NCBI GenBank assembly: GCA_028869255.1
Contig: CP110972.1
Coordinates: 935,001-999,000, forward strand
DNA length: 64,000 nucleotides
From: Pseudomonas poae
GTDB taxonomy: Bacteria > Pseudomonadota > Gammaproteobacteria > Pseudomonadales > Pseudomonadaceae
Direction of reading: 5' to 3'
In this document: positions 26,024-34,755 of the stretch, one piece after another
Numbering within the stretch: the first letter of the stretch is position 1
How the letters are laid out: each line of letters opens with the position of its first letter
The notes under the pieces: generated by a model
What the model was told of the DNA's origin: nothing
The model's input: only the letters and a program-made list of their open reading frames with translations
Databases searched by the model: none
Program-made: the position numbers and the translations under genes

Positions 26024-27999
26024 CCCTTGGCGCGTATCAACCCGCGCACGGCAAAGCGGTTCGGGTGGCAGGCTTCGGCCACGCTTCTGGGCAATGGCAA
26101 AGGTTCGTTATCCAGCCAGGCCGCCAGCAACTCCCCGGATAACGGTGCGGTGATCAGCCCGCGAGAGCCGTGGCCGCTGTTGACGTACAGGCCGTCGATC
26201 CACGGGCACGGGGTGTCCGGCACTTGGCGTGCGTCTTTGCTCAGCACGCCGTAAGCCTCGGTGAACTGCTGCGAGTCTGCCAGGGGCCCGACGATGGGCA
26301 GGTAGTCCGGGCTGGTGCAGCGAAACGCCGCCCGGCCTTCGAGGTGTTCGGGGGCCCGTTGCGCGGCGCCCAGGCGCTGTGCCAGGTCGGGGGAGATTTC
26401 CTGCAGCATCGACAGGTTGCCAGCATGTTCGGCAACGGTGGGCGTGAGGTCATCGTTCTTGAAGTCGAAGCTGGCGCCGAGGGTGTGCTCGCCCAGACGC
26501 GCCGGTGCCATATAGCCCTCGGCACACACCACGGTGGCCAGCGCCTGGCTCGCCTCGGTCTGCGGCAAACGGGTGATCTGCCCGCGAATGCGCTTGAGGG
26601 GCAACTCGGCACTCGGCGCAAAGCGTTTGACCTCGGCGGCGCCGGCCAGCACTACCACGGGGGCGCTCGCCAGCAAGTTGTCGCCGTCCCACGCCTGCCA
26701 CTCGCCGTCGGCCTTGCGCAAGTCCAGCACCTCGCGATGGGTGAGCACCTCGATGCCTGGCTGGCGGGCTTGCCATTCGCACAACGCGGGCGGGTGCACC
26801 CAGCCGCCTTCGGGGAAAAACAGCCCGCCATGTTCGAGGGCCACGCCGGCACGCGCCTGGGCCTGTGCCTGATCCAGCAGGTGCAGCAGGCCCGGCGCAA
26901 ACGCTTGGGCCAGTTGCGCCTGGCGCTCGGCTTCCTTGGCGTTGAAGCTCAGTTGCAACACGCCGCAGCCATCCCAATCCACCCCGCGTTGCAGGTGCTC
27001 CAGCAGTCGGCGGGTATGGCCGAAACCACTGACAATCATCTGCGACAGCGCCGTGCCGTGTGCCGAGAGTTTGAGGTACAGCACCCCCTGCGGATTGCCC
27101 GACGCTTCTCGCGCCAAGCCTGCGTGACGTTCCAGCACACTGACGTGCCAGCCCCGCGCCGCCAGGCTGGCCGCCGTGGCGCAACCGGCCAGGCCACCGC
27201 CGATCACCAGTGCGCGGCGCTCACCCGCCAGCGCAGCAGGGCGGGCGAACCAGGGTTTGATGAGCTGTGGCGGCGGGGCTGCATCGGGCCAGCCGAGAAA
27301 CTCGCCGCGCAGGATTTCCCACTTGTGGCCGATGCCTGGCGTGCGCTTCATCTTGAACCCGGCGGCATTGATCAGCCGGCGCACCCAGCCGGTGCTGGTA
27401 AAGGTGCTGATGGTCGAGCCCGGCGCGGCCAGCCGCGCCAGCTCGGCGAACAGCTCGGCGGTCCACATCTCGGGGTTTTTCGCCGGGGCGAAGCCGTCGA
27501 GGAACCACGCGTCAATCTGCGCGTCCAGTTGCGGCAGTTGCTCAAGGGCATCGCCGATCAACAGGGTCAGGGTCACGCGGCCGTTATCCAGGATCAGGCG
27601 CTGAAAGCCTGAGTGGATGGCGATGTATTGCGCCAGCAACTGATCGGCAAAGGGTTGCAGCTGCGGCCAGAGGGCGAGGGCGCGTTGCAGGTCGGGCTGG
27701 CTCAGCGGGTACTTTTCGACGCTGACAAAATGCAAGCGTGCGCCCGGTACCGCGTGTTGCTCGAACAGCTGCCAGGCACACAGGAAATTCAGCCCGGTGC
27801 CGAAGCCGGTTTCGCCAATCACCAACCGCCCGCCGTCAGCCAGTGCGGCAAAACGCTCCTGCAAGCGGTTCTGCTCAAGGAACACGTAGCGGGTTTCTTC
27901 AAGGCCCGACTGGTCGGAGAAGTACACATCGTCGAAGACCCGCGAGTGCGGGCGACCTTGTTCATCCCAGTCGAGCTGGGCGTGGGTGATGGGGTTCAT
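26020..27999 (-). CDS. mnmC: Bifunctional tRNA 5-methylaminomethyl-2-thiouridine synthesis protein
   Basis: 659 aa fusion. The N-terminal MnmD methyltransferase (about 1-240) has the SAM loop VIGETGFGTGLNFLC near 61 and DAWFLDGFAPAKNPEMW near 163. The C-terminal MnmC1 FAD oxidoreductase (about 260-630) starts with the dinucleotide motif VIGGGLAGCATAASLA. It finishes the mnm5s2U modification of tRNA wobble uridine by removing the carboxymethyl group and then methylating. Length and domain order are as in E. coli MnmC. It is divergent from pap with about 140 bp between, and its stop overlaps the NEL gene's stop by 4 bp. Confidence 0.95.
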   Translation of the reverse strand: MNPITHAQLDWDEQGRPHSRVFDDVYFSDQSGLEETRYVFLEQNRLQERFAALADGGRLVIGETGFGTGLNFLCAWQLFEQHAVPGARLHFVSVEKYPLSQPDLQRALALWPQLQPFADQLLAQYIAIHSGFQRLILDNGRVTLTLLIGDALEQLPQLDAQIDAWFLDGFAPAKNPEMWTAELFAELARLAAPGSTISTFTSTGWVRRLINAAGFKMKRTPGIGHKWEILRGEFLGWPDAAPPPQLIKPWFARPAALAGERRALVIGGGLAGCATAASLAARGWHVSVLERHAGLAREASGNPQGVLYLKLSAHGTALSQMIVSGFGHTRRLLEHLQRGVDWDGCGVLQLSFNAKEAERQAQLAQAFAPGLLHLLDQAQAQARAGVALEHGGLFFPEGGWVHPPALCEWQARQPGIEVLTHREVLDLRKADGEWQAWDGDNLLASAPVVVLAGAAEVKRFAPSAELPLKRIRGQITRLPQTEASQALATVVCAEGYMAPARLGEHTLGASFDFKNDDLTPTVAEHAGNLSMLQEISPDLAQRLGAAQRAPEHLEGRAAFRCTSPDYLPIVGPLADSQQFTEAYGVLSKDARQVPDTPCPWIDGLYVNSGHGSRGLITAPLSGELLAAWLDNEPLPLPRSVAEACHPNRFAVRGLIRAKG

Positions 28000-28140
28000 G
28001 GGCGACTCGGCAAAGACTAGGCGGCCATTCTAGCCGATCAACCCACATTGAATTGACCCATGGCAAGCAAGGCGGGAATTTCCTCCCGCGTCTTGTTGCC
28101 CAATCCGCTAGTCTTGCTGAATTCTGGAACGGAGCCGCCC

Positions 28141-29654
28141 ATGTTCGAATCTGCCGAAATTGGTCACGCCATCGACAAAGACACCTATGAAGCCGAAGTG
28201 CCGGCGCTGCGCGAAGCCTTGCTGGAGGTACAGTACGAGCTGCAACAGCAAAAGCGCTTCCCGGTGATTATCCTGATCAACGGCATCGAAGGCGCCGGCA
28301 AGGGCGAAACCGTCAAGCTGCTGAATGAATGGATGGACCCGCGCCTGATCGAGGTGCGCACCTTCGACCAGCAGACCGACGAAGAACTGGCCCGCCCACC
28401 CGCCTGGCGCTACTGGCGCCAACTGCCCGCCAAGGGCCGCATGGGGATTTTTTTCGGTAACTGGTACAGCCAGATGCTGCAAAGCCGGGTTCATGGGCAG
28501 ATCAAGGACGCACGCCTGGACCAGGCGATCGCCGGGGCCGAGCGCCTGGAGAAAATGCTCTGCGACGAAGGCGCGCTGATCTTCAAGTTCTGGTTCCACC
28601 TTTCCAAAAAGCAAATGAAGGCGCGGCTCAAGGCCCTGGCCGACGACCCGTTGCACAGCTGGCGCATCAGCCCGCTGGACTGGCAGCAGTCGCAGACCTA
28701 CGACAAGTTTGTGCATTTTGGTGAGCGCATCCTGCGGCGCACCAGCCGCGACTACGCGCCGTGGCATGTGATCGAAGGGGTGGACGCGCATTACCGGAGC
28801 CTCACGGTGGGCAAGATCCTGCTCGAGGGCCTGCAAAATGCCCTGAAGCTGCCCAAGGGCAAGGCCAGCGGCATGAACCCGGCGCCCTTGCCATCGGCGG
28901 TGGACCAGATGAGCCTGCTCAACAGCCTCGACATGACCCTGAGCCTGGACAAGGATGACTACGAAGAACAGTTGATCACCGAACAGGCACGCTTCTCCGG
29001 CCTGATGCGCGACAAACGCATGCGCAAGCACGCGCTGGTGACGGTATTCGAAGGCAATGACGCAGCGGGCAAGGGGGGGCTATCCGCCGGGTGGCAGCAG
29101 CGCTGGACCCGCGCCAGTATCACATCGTGCCGATTGCCGCGCCCACCGAGGATGAACGTGCCCAGCCTTACCTGTGGCGGTTCTGGCAGAAAATCCCGGC
29201 ACGCGGCAAGTTCACCGTGTTCGACCGCTCGTGGTACGGCCGCGTGCTGGTGGAGCGCATCGAAGGCTTCTGCACCACGGCCGACTGGATGCGCGCCTAT
29301 GGCGAGATCAATGACTTTGAAGAGCAACTGCGTGACGCGGGCGTGATCGTGGTCAAGTTCTGGCTGGCGATCGACAAACAGACCCAGCTGGAACGCTTCC
29401 AGGCCCGTGAGGAGATCCCCTTCAAGCGCTTCAAGATCACCGAAGACGACTGGCGCAACCGCGAAAAATGGGACGACTACCGCGCCGCCGTGGGCGATAT
29501 GGTCGACCGCACCAGCACCGAAGTCTCACCCTGGACCCTGGTGGAAGCCAATGACAAGCGCTGGGCGCGGGTCAAGGTATTGCGCACCATCAACCTGGCG
29601 CTGGAAGAAGCGTTCGCCAAGTCCGACAAGCACGACAAGAAGAAAAACAAATAG
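28141..29654 (+). pseudogene. pap: Polyphosphate:AMP phosphotransferase, one-base frameshift
   Basis: A two-domain PPK2 (class II) enzyme of about 504 aa once one base is restored; it would phosphorylate AMP to ADP from polyphosphate. The first domain has a Walker A-like NGIEGAGKGETV near residue 51. The second has GNDAAGKGG, and the frame breaks right there, in the G7 run at 29073-29079. With eight G the sequence continues GAIRRVAAALDPRQYHIV to the normal C-terminus (second half in the frame from about 29091). Restored length and domain order match Pseudomonas Pap. The break hits the second Walker A, so a true mutation would abolish activity. A sequencing error in the homopolymer is an equal or better explanation. 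GGAG precedes ATG 28141. Confidence 0.85.
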
Positions 29655-29665
29655 CGCTGAGCGCC

Positions 29666-29815
29666 TGTGGCGAGCGGGCTTATTGTGGCGAGCGGGCTTG
29701 CCCGCGTTGGGCTGCGAAGCAGCCCTGAAACCTGCCGGCGAGTGATCACTGGAAAAATCAGATACTGGATCAGCGCCGCGTCGCGCCCCAACGCGGGCAA
29801 GCCCGCTCGCCACAA
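29666..29815. repeat. REP doublet with a partly duplicated outer unit
   Basis: TGTGGCGAGCGGGCTTA is followed at once by TTGTGGCGAGCGGGCTTG, a tandem copy of the outer 18 bp. The inner arm CCGCGTTGGGCTGCGAAGC and the inverted mate ending GGCAAGCCCGCTCGCCACAA follow. Same family as 17295-17426 and 56682-56773. It fills the pap-thiolase gap. Confidence 0.88.
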
Positions 29816-29910
29816 AGGCCATGTTTTTGTATACGCCGGGTGAATGATCGTCGCGGTTGCGCAGGGCTGGCTCTATTCTCGAGCCAACAACCACAAGCTC
29901 GAGGTAGCCC

Positions 29911-31095
29911 ATGCGTGAAGTAGTGATCGTCGACAGCGTGCGAACCGGCCTGGCCAAATCCTTTCGCGGCAAGTTCAACCAGACCCGCCCCGATGACATG
30001 GCGGCCCATTGCGTCAATGCACTGCTGACCCGTAACGGCATTGACCCGGCCACGGTGGAAGATTGCATCGTCGGTGCCGGCTCCAATGAAGGCGCGCAGG
30101 GCTACAACATCGGGCGCAACGTGGCGGTGCTCTCGCAACTGGGCACCGCCACGGCAGGCATGACCCTCAACCGTTTCTGCTCCTCAGGCTTGCAGGCGAT
30201 TGCGATTGCGGCCAACCAGATCGCCTCGGGCTGCAGCGACATCATCGTCGCCGGTGGCGTGGAGTCCATCAGCCTGACCATGAAAAGCGTCAACACCGAC
30301 AACCTGATCAACCCGCTGCTTAAAGAACAGGTACCGGGCATCTATTTCCCCATGGGCCAGACCGCCGAAATCGTCGCTCGCCGCTACAACGTCAGCCGCG
30401 AAGAGCAGGACCTGTACGCCCTGCAAAGCCAGCAGCGTACGGCCAAGGCTCAGGCCGATGGTCTGTTCGACGACGAAATCGTGCCGATGGCGGTCAAGTA
30501 CAAGGTCGAGGACAAGCACACCGGCGCGGTGCAGATCCTTGAGGGCGTAGTGGACCGCGATGACTGCAACCGCCCCGACACCACGCTGGCGAGCCTTGCC
30601 GGGTTGAAGCCGGTATTCGCCGAAGATGGTTCGGTGACGGCGGGCAACTCGTCGCAGCTGTCCGACGGTGCTTCGATGACCTTGGTGATGAGCCTGGAAA
30701 AAGCCCTGGAATTGGGGCTCAAGCCCAAGGCGTTTTTCCGTGGCTTCACCGTGGCCGGTTGCGAGCCGGACGAGATGGGCATCGGCCCGGTGTTCTCGGT
30801 GCCCAAGCTGCTCAAGGCGCGGGGCTTGCAGGTGGCGGATATTGACCTGTGGGAACTCAACGAGGCGTTCGCCTCCCAGTGCCTGTATGCGCGTAATCGC
30901 TTGGAAATCGACAACGCCAGGTACAACGTCAACGGCGGTTCGATTTCCATCGGCCACCCGTTCGGCATGACCGGCTCGCGGCAGGTGGGGCATCTGGTGC
31001 GGGAGTTGCAGCGGCGCAATCTGCGGTATGGCATCGTCACCATGTGTGTCGGCGGGGGCATGGGCGCCACCGGTCTGTTCGAAGCCGTGCGCTAG
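29911..31095 (+). CDS. Acetyl-CoA C-acyltransferase (thiolase)
   Basis: 394 aa, standard thiolase length. The nucleophile Cys is in LNRFCSSGLQAIAIA near residue 89. The NEAF loop is ELNEAFAS near 318, the catalytic His is in SIGHPFGMTGSR near 348, and the second Cys is in TMCVGGGMGATGLFE near 378. It should act in fatty-acid beta-oxidation or in ketoacyl-CoA condensation/cleavage; the chain-length preference is not readable. No fadB partner lies next to it. GAGG precedes ATG. A thiolase following pap is, as I recall, also the order in P. aeruginosa. Confidence 0.93.
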   Translation: MREVVIVDSVRTGLAKSFRGKFNQTRPDDMAAHCVNALLTRNGIDPATVEDCIVGAGSNEGAQGYNIGRNVAVLSQLGTATAGMTLNRFCSSGLQAIAIAANQIASGCSDIIVAGGVESISLTMKSVNTDNLINPLLKEQVPGIYFPMGQTAEIVARRYNVSREEQDLYALQSQQRTAKAQADGLFDDEIVPMAVKYKVEDKHTGAVQILEGVVDRDDCNRPDTTLASLAGLKPVFAEDGSVTAGNSSQLSDGASMTLVMSLEKALELGLKPKAFFRGFTVAGCEPDEMGIGPVFSVPKLLKARGLQVADIDLWELNEAFASQCLYARNRLEIDNARYNVNGGSISIGHPFGMTGSRQVGHLVRELQRRNLRYGIVTMCVGGGMGATGLFEAVR

Positions 31096-31122
31096 TTATC
31101 ACTGAAGAAACCGGGTCAACAA

Positions 31123-31211
31123 TGTGGGAGCGGGCTTGCTCGCGAAAGCTGAGTGTCAGTCAACACATGCATGGCTGACCCGCCGCTTTCGCGAGCAAGC
31201 CCGCTCCCACA
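31123..31211. repeat. Perfect REP doublet (GTGGGAGCGGGCTTGCTCGCGAAAG family)
   Basis: The 25-bp left arm TGTGGGAGCGGGCTTGCTCG(CGAAAG) and its exact reverse complement (CTTTCG)CGAGCAAGCCCGCTCCCACA surround about 38 bp. This is the best-conserved REPIN of the window. It lies between the thiolase and the EamA gene. Confidence 0.92.
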
Positions 31212-31289
31212 GTTGAATTGCGGCATAGCCCAATCCGTTCGCTTGACCCTAGAATGCTGCCTCCACTTCCTCAGGCATTCGGGGCACTC

Positions 31290-32246
31290 ATGCACATCTC
31301 TTCCGGCCGCTGGGTCTATGGCTTTGTCTTGACCCTGCTGGCCGCGTTTCTGTGGGGCATTCTTCCGGTCAAACTCAAACAGGTACTGCAGGTGATGGAC
31401 CCGGTGACCGTTACCTGGTTTCGCCTGACGGTGGCCGGCAGTTGCCTGTTCGTTTACCTGGCCGCCACCCGACGTCTGCCCAGCCTTAAAGTGCTCGGAC
31501 CCAAGGGCGCCTGGTTGGTGGCGATGGCCGTGTGCGGGCTGGTGGGCAACTACGTGTTGTACCTGGTGGGCCTGAAACTGCTGAGCCCCGGCACCGCACA
31601 GCTGGTGGTGCAGATGGGGCCGATCTTCCTGATGATCGCCAGCGTGTTGGTGTTCAAGGAGCGTTTCAGCCTGGGGCAGGGCGTGGGCCTGGTGGTGTTG
31701 ATTATCGGCTTCGGGCTGTTTTTCAATCAGCGCCTGACGGAGCTGCTGACCTCGCTCGGCACCTACACCGCCGGTGTGCTCACGGTTTTGCTCGCCACCA
31801 CTATCTGGGTGTTCTACGCCCTGGGCCAGAAACAGTTGCTGACGGTGTGGAATTCGCTGCAGGTGATGATGGTGATCTACCTGTCGTGCGCCATGTTGCT
31901 CACGCCCTGGGCGCATCCGCTGGAGGCCCTGCAACTGAGCCCGCTGCAAGGCTGGCTGCTGCTGGGGTGCTGCATGAATACGCTGGTGGCCTATGGTGCG
32001 TTTGCCGAAGCCCTGGCGCATTGGGAGGCGTCGCGGGTCAGCGCGACCCTGGCGCTCACACCGTTGGTGACGTTTGTGGCCGTCGCGTTGGCGGCGTGGC
32101 TGTGGCCGGACTATGTGCAGGCCGAAGAGATCAACGCCCTCGGGTATTTCGGGGCGTTGGTGGTGGTGCTGGGGTCGGCGGCCGTGGCGCTGGCGCCCTC
32201 GCTGCTCGCCGGGCTCAAGGCCCGGCGGCTACGCATGGCGTCTTAA
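31290..32246 (+). CDS. EamA/DMT family permease
   Basis: 318 aa inner-membrane protein with ten hydrophobic segments in two EamA repeats; the first starts [18 protein letters not shown] and the second [20 protein letters not shown]. Drug/metabolite transporters of this kind export amino acids or other small metabolites; the substrate is unknown. The frame extends upstream to a TTG at 31218, but the ATG at 31290 gives the normal N-terminus ([12 protein letters not shown]). The ribosome site is weak. Its stop overlaps the convergent fumC stop by 4 bp. Confidence 0.88.
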   Translation: MHISSGRWVYGFVLTLLAAFLWGILPVKLKQVLQVMDPVTVTWFRLTVAGSCLFVYLAATRRLPSLKVLGPKGAWLVAMAVCGLVGNYVLYLVGLKLLSPGTAQLVVQMGPIFLMIASVLVFKERFSLGQGVGLVVLIIGFGLFFNQRLTELLTSLGTYTAGVLTVLLATTIWVFYALGQKQLLTVWNSLQVMMVIYLSCAMLLTPWAHPLEALQLSPLQGWLLLGCCMNTLVAYGAFAEALAHWEASRVSATLALTPLVTFVAVALAAWLWPDYVQAEEINALGYFGALVVVLGSAAVALAPSLLAGLKARRLRMAS

Positions 32247-33631
32247 TGGCCAGCTTCGAGCATGTTTTCCGGGCGCACCCACTGGTCGAACTCGGCGTCG
32301 GTGAGGTAGCCCAGGTCCAGCGCGGCCTGGCGTAGCGTCAGCCCTTCGGCGTAAGCCTTTTTGGCGATCTGCGCCGACTTGTCGTAGCCGATATGTGGGT
32401 TGAGCGCCGTCACCAGCATCAGCCCGCGCTCCAGGTGCTCGGCCATTTGCTCGGCATCCGGCTCAAGGCCTGCAATGCAGTGCTCCTGGAAGTTGTTGCA
32501 GCCGTCGGCCAGCAGGCGGATCGACTCCAGCAGGTTGTGGATGATCACCGGCTTATACACATTCAACTGCAAATGCCCCTGGCTTGCGGCAATGCCGATG
32601 GTCACGTCATTGCCCAATACCTGGCAGGCCAGCATCGACAAGGCTTCGCATTGGGTCGGGTTGACCTTGCCCGGCATGATGGAGCTGCCCGGCTCGTTGG
32701 CCGGCAACTTCACTTCCGCCAGCCCGGCGCGGGGGCCCGAGCCCAGCAGGCGCAGGTCGTTGGCGATTTTCATCAGCGCCACCGCCAGAGTTTTCAGCGC
32801 GCCGTGCAGGGTCACCAGCGGCTCATGGCCGGAGAGTGCGGCGAATTTATTCGGCGCTGTCACAAACGGCAAGCCCGACAGCGCCGCCAGCTCGGACGCA
32901 ATTGCCTCGCCAAAACCATGCGGCGAGTTGAGCCCGGTGCCGACGGCGGTGCCGCCCTGGGCCAGCTCGCACACGGCGGGCAGGGCGCTGCGAATCGCGC
33001 GTTCGGCGTAATCGAGTTGGGCGATAAACGCCGAAAGCTCCTGGCCGAAGGTGATCGGCGTGGCATCCATCATGTGGGTGCGGCCGGTCTTCACCAGTTT
33101 CATGTGCCGTGCCGACAGTTCCGCCAGGCCGCCGGACAGGGTGGTGATCGCCGGCAGCAGCTGTTTGTTCACGGCCTGCACCGCCGCAATGCTCATGGCC
33201 GTGGGGAAGCAGTCGTTGGAACTCTGGGAGCGGTTGACGTGATCGTTCGGGTGCACCGGGCTCTTGCCACCGCGGGCCTTGCCCGACAGCTCGTTGGCGC
33301 GGCCGGCGATCACTTCGTTGGCGTTCATGTTGCTCTGGGTACCGCTGCCGGTCTGCCAGACCACAAGGGGGAACTGGTCGTCATGCGTACCGGCCAGTAC
33401 TTCGTCGGCGGCTTGTTCGATCAGGCGGGCGATGTCGGCGGGCAAGTCGCCGTTGCGGTCGTTGACCCGGGCGGCGGCCTTTTTGATCAGGGCCAGGGCA
33501 TGCAGTACCGCAAGGGGCATGCGCTGTTCGCCAATGGCGAAATTCACCAGCGAACGTTGGGTCTGGGCGCCCCAGTAAGCGTCATCCGGGACATGTACGT
33601 CTCCCAGGCTGTCGGTTTCGATACGGCTCAT
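32243..33631 (-). CDS. fumC: Class II fumarate hydratase
   Basis: 462 aa. Converts fumarate to malate in the TCA cycle without an iron-sulfur cluster. The superfamily signature [13 protein letters not shown] is near residue 313, with [15 protein letters not shown] near 96 and [19 protein letters not shown] near 183. AAGGAG lies before ATG 33631; an upstream in-frame start would add only three residues. It starts a conserved cluster with the divergent DUF2059 and bolA genes. Confidence 0.96.
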   Translation of the reverse strand: MSRIETDSLGDVHVPDDAYWGAQTQRSLVNFAIGEQRMPLAVLHALALIKKAAARVNDRNGDLPADIARLIEQAADEVLAGTHDDQFPLVVWQTGSGTQSNMNANEVIAGRANELSGKARGGKSPVHPNDHVNRSQSSNDCFPTAMSIAAVQAVNKQLLPAITTLSGGLAELSARHMKLVKTGRTHMMDATPITFGQELSAFIAQLDYAERAIRSALPAVCELAQGGTAVGTGLNSPHGFGEAIASELAALSGLPFVTAPNKFAALSGHEPLVTLHGALKTLAVALMKIANDLRLLGSGPRAGLAEVKLPANEPGSSIMPGKVNPTQCEALSMLACQVLGNDVTIGIAASQGHLQLNVYKPVIIHNLLESIRLLADGCNNFQEHCIAGLEPDAEQMAEHLERGLMLVTALNPHIGYDKSAQIAKKAYAEGLTLRQAALDLGYLTDAEFDQWVRPENMLEAGH

Positions 33632-33812
33632 CGGGCACACTCCTTCAGGTTCGTTTGCGCAGTTTAGGCCCTGATGGACCTTGGGGGTTCCCTAAAAGAC
33701 TTTTCATCGGGCAATCCTGGCGTTACAAGGCCTGGGGTTGAGCCATAAGGTTTTTTAGGCGCAGAATGGGCGCCCTTGGGGTCTTACCTCGCCTGCTAGA
33801 AAAGGAAACTCG

Positions 33813-34331
33813 ATGACTCGTCTTCGTGCCATCTGTACCGCGGTTGCTCTGGTTTGCGCCAGCGGCCAGGTTTTTGCCGATACCGCCAGCCACAACGCCA
33901 GTGCCGAAGCCTTCCTTACCCTGGCCCATGCCGACAAGCTGGGTACCCCGGTGTACATGCAAGTGCAGCAAATGTTCGCCCAGCGTTTCGAACAGACCAA
34001 GGCGCCTGCCGCCAAGCAGTCCGTGCTGGACAGCTACCAGGCCAAGGCCAACGCCGCCCTGGACCAGGCTATCGGCTGGCCGAAGCTGAAGCCGGACATG
34101 GTCAAGCTCTACACCAGCAACTTCAGCGAATCCGAGCTCAAGGACCTGGTTGCGTTCTACCAGTCGCCACTGGGCAAGAAAGTCCTGGAAAAAATGCCGC
34201 AACTGACCCAGCAATCGGCCCAGATGACCCAGGCCAAGCTGGAAAGCGCCGTGCCGGTGGTGAACAAGCTGTTGGAAGACATGACCAACGAGCTGACACC
34301 CAAAGCCGCCGCACCGGCCAAGAAGAAGTAA
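33813..34331 (+). CDS. Exported DUF2059 protein
   Basis: 172 aa. A signal peptide with a cleavage site near ASGQVFA-DT (about residue 23) places it in the periplasm. The DUF2059 core YTSNFSESELKDLVAFYQSP followed by GKKVLEKMPQLTQQS is typical. The protein ends in a Lys/Ala-rich tail. The biochemical role is unknown. It is divergent from fumC and directly precedes bolA (12 bp gap), so it is probably cotranscribed with it. Confidence 0.9.
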   Translation: MTRLRAICTAVALVCASGQVFADTASHNASAEAFLTLAHADKLGTPVYMQVQQMFAQRFEQTKAPAAKQSVLDSYQAKANAALDQAIGWPKLKPDMVKLYTSNFSESELKDLVAFYQSPLGKKVLEKMPQLTQQSAQMTQAKLESAVPVVNKLLEDMTNELTPKAAAPAKKK

Positions 34332-34343
34332 GCAGGAATGACC

Positions 34344-34631
34344 ATGCAACAGCGTATTGAAACGGCGCTCGGCGCCCTGAGCCCGGACCATTTGAGCGTG
34401 CTGGATGAAAGCCATATGCACAGCCGTGGGTTGCAGACCCACTTCAAGGCCGTGCTGGTCAGCCAGCAGTTCGAGGGGCTTAACCGCGTCAAGCGCCACC
34501 AGAAGGTCTACGCCACCCTGGGTGACCTGATGAGCGAATTTCATGCGCTGGCGCTGCACACCTACACCCCGCAAGAGTGGCAGCAGATCGGCGCGGCACC
34601 TGCTTCGCCGACGTGTGCGGGCGGGCATTGA
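34344..34631 (+). CDS. bolA: BolA family protein
   Basis: 95 aa. BolA proteins pair with monothiol glutaredoxins to handle 2Fe-2S clusters and also affect cell shape and biofilm. The fold is visible as VLDESHMHSRGLQTHFKAVL (with the cluster-ligand His region), then GLNRVKRHQKVYATLG and ALALHTYTPQEW. AGGA at 34334-34337 is only one base from an ATG at 34338 but 6 nt from the ATG at 34344, so the second is chosen. It forms a short operon with the DUF2059 gene. The Tc locus begins about 125 bp later. Confidence 0.93.
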   Translation: MQQRIETALGALSPDHLSVLDESHMHSRGLQTHFKAVLVSQQFEGLNRVKRHQKVYATLGDLMSEFHALALHTYTPQEWQQIGAAPASPTCAGGH

Positions 34632-34755
34632 CCACAATGCCCGGGCTTCAGCCGGCAGGTGCCGGTTGAGGCTGCTTGCATAACCCGATACCCCATTTCT
34701 CCCTGACGTGATCCCTAGGCTTTGCTGACTATTCAGTCACCAGGGTCATGTGATC

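Noticed and set aside
28060..28140. In-frame extension upstream of pap
   Set aside because: GGAG and the conserved MFESAEIGHAID start favour ATG 28141; the extension reads through intergenic DNA.
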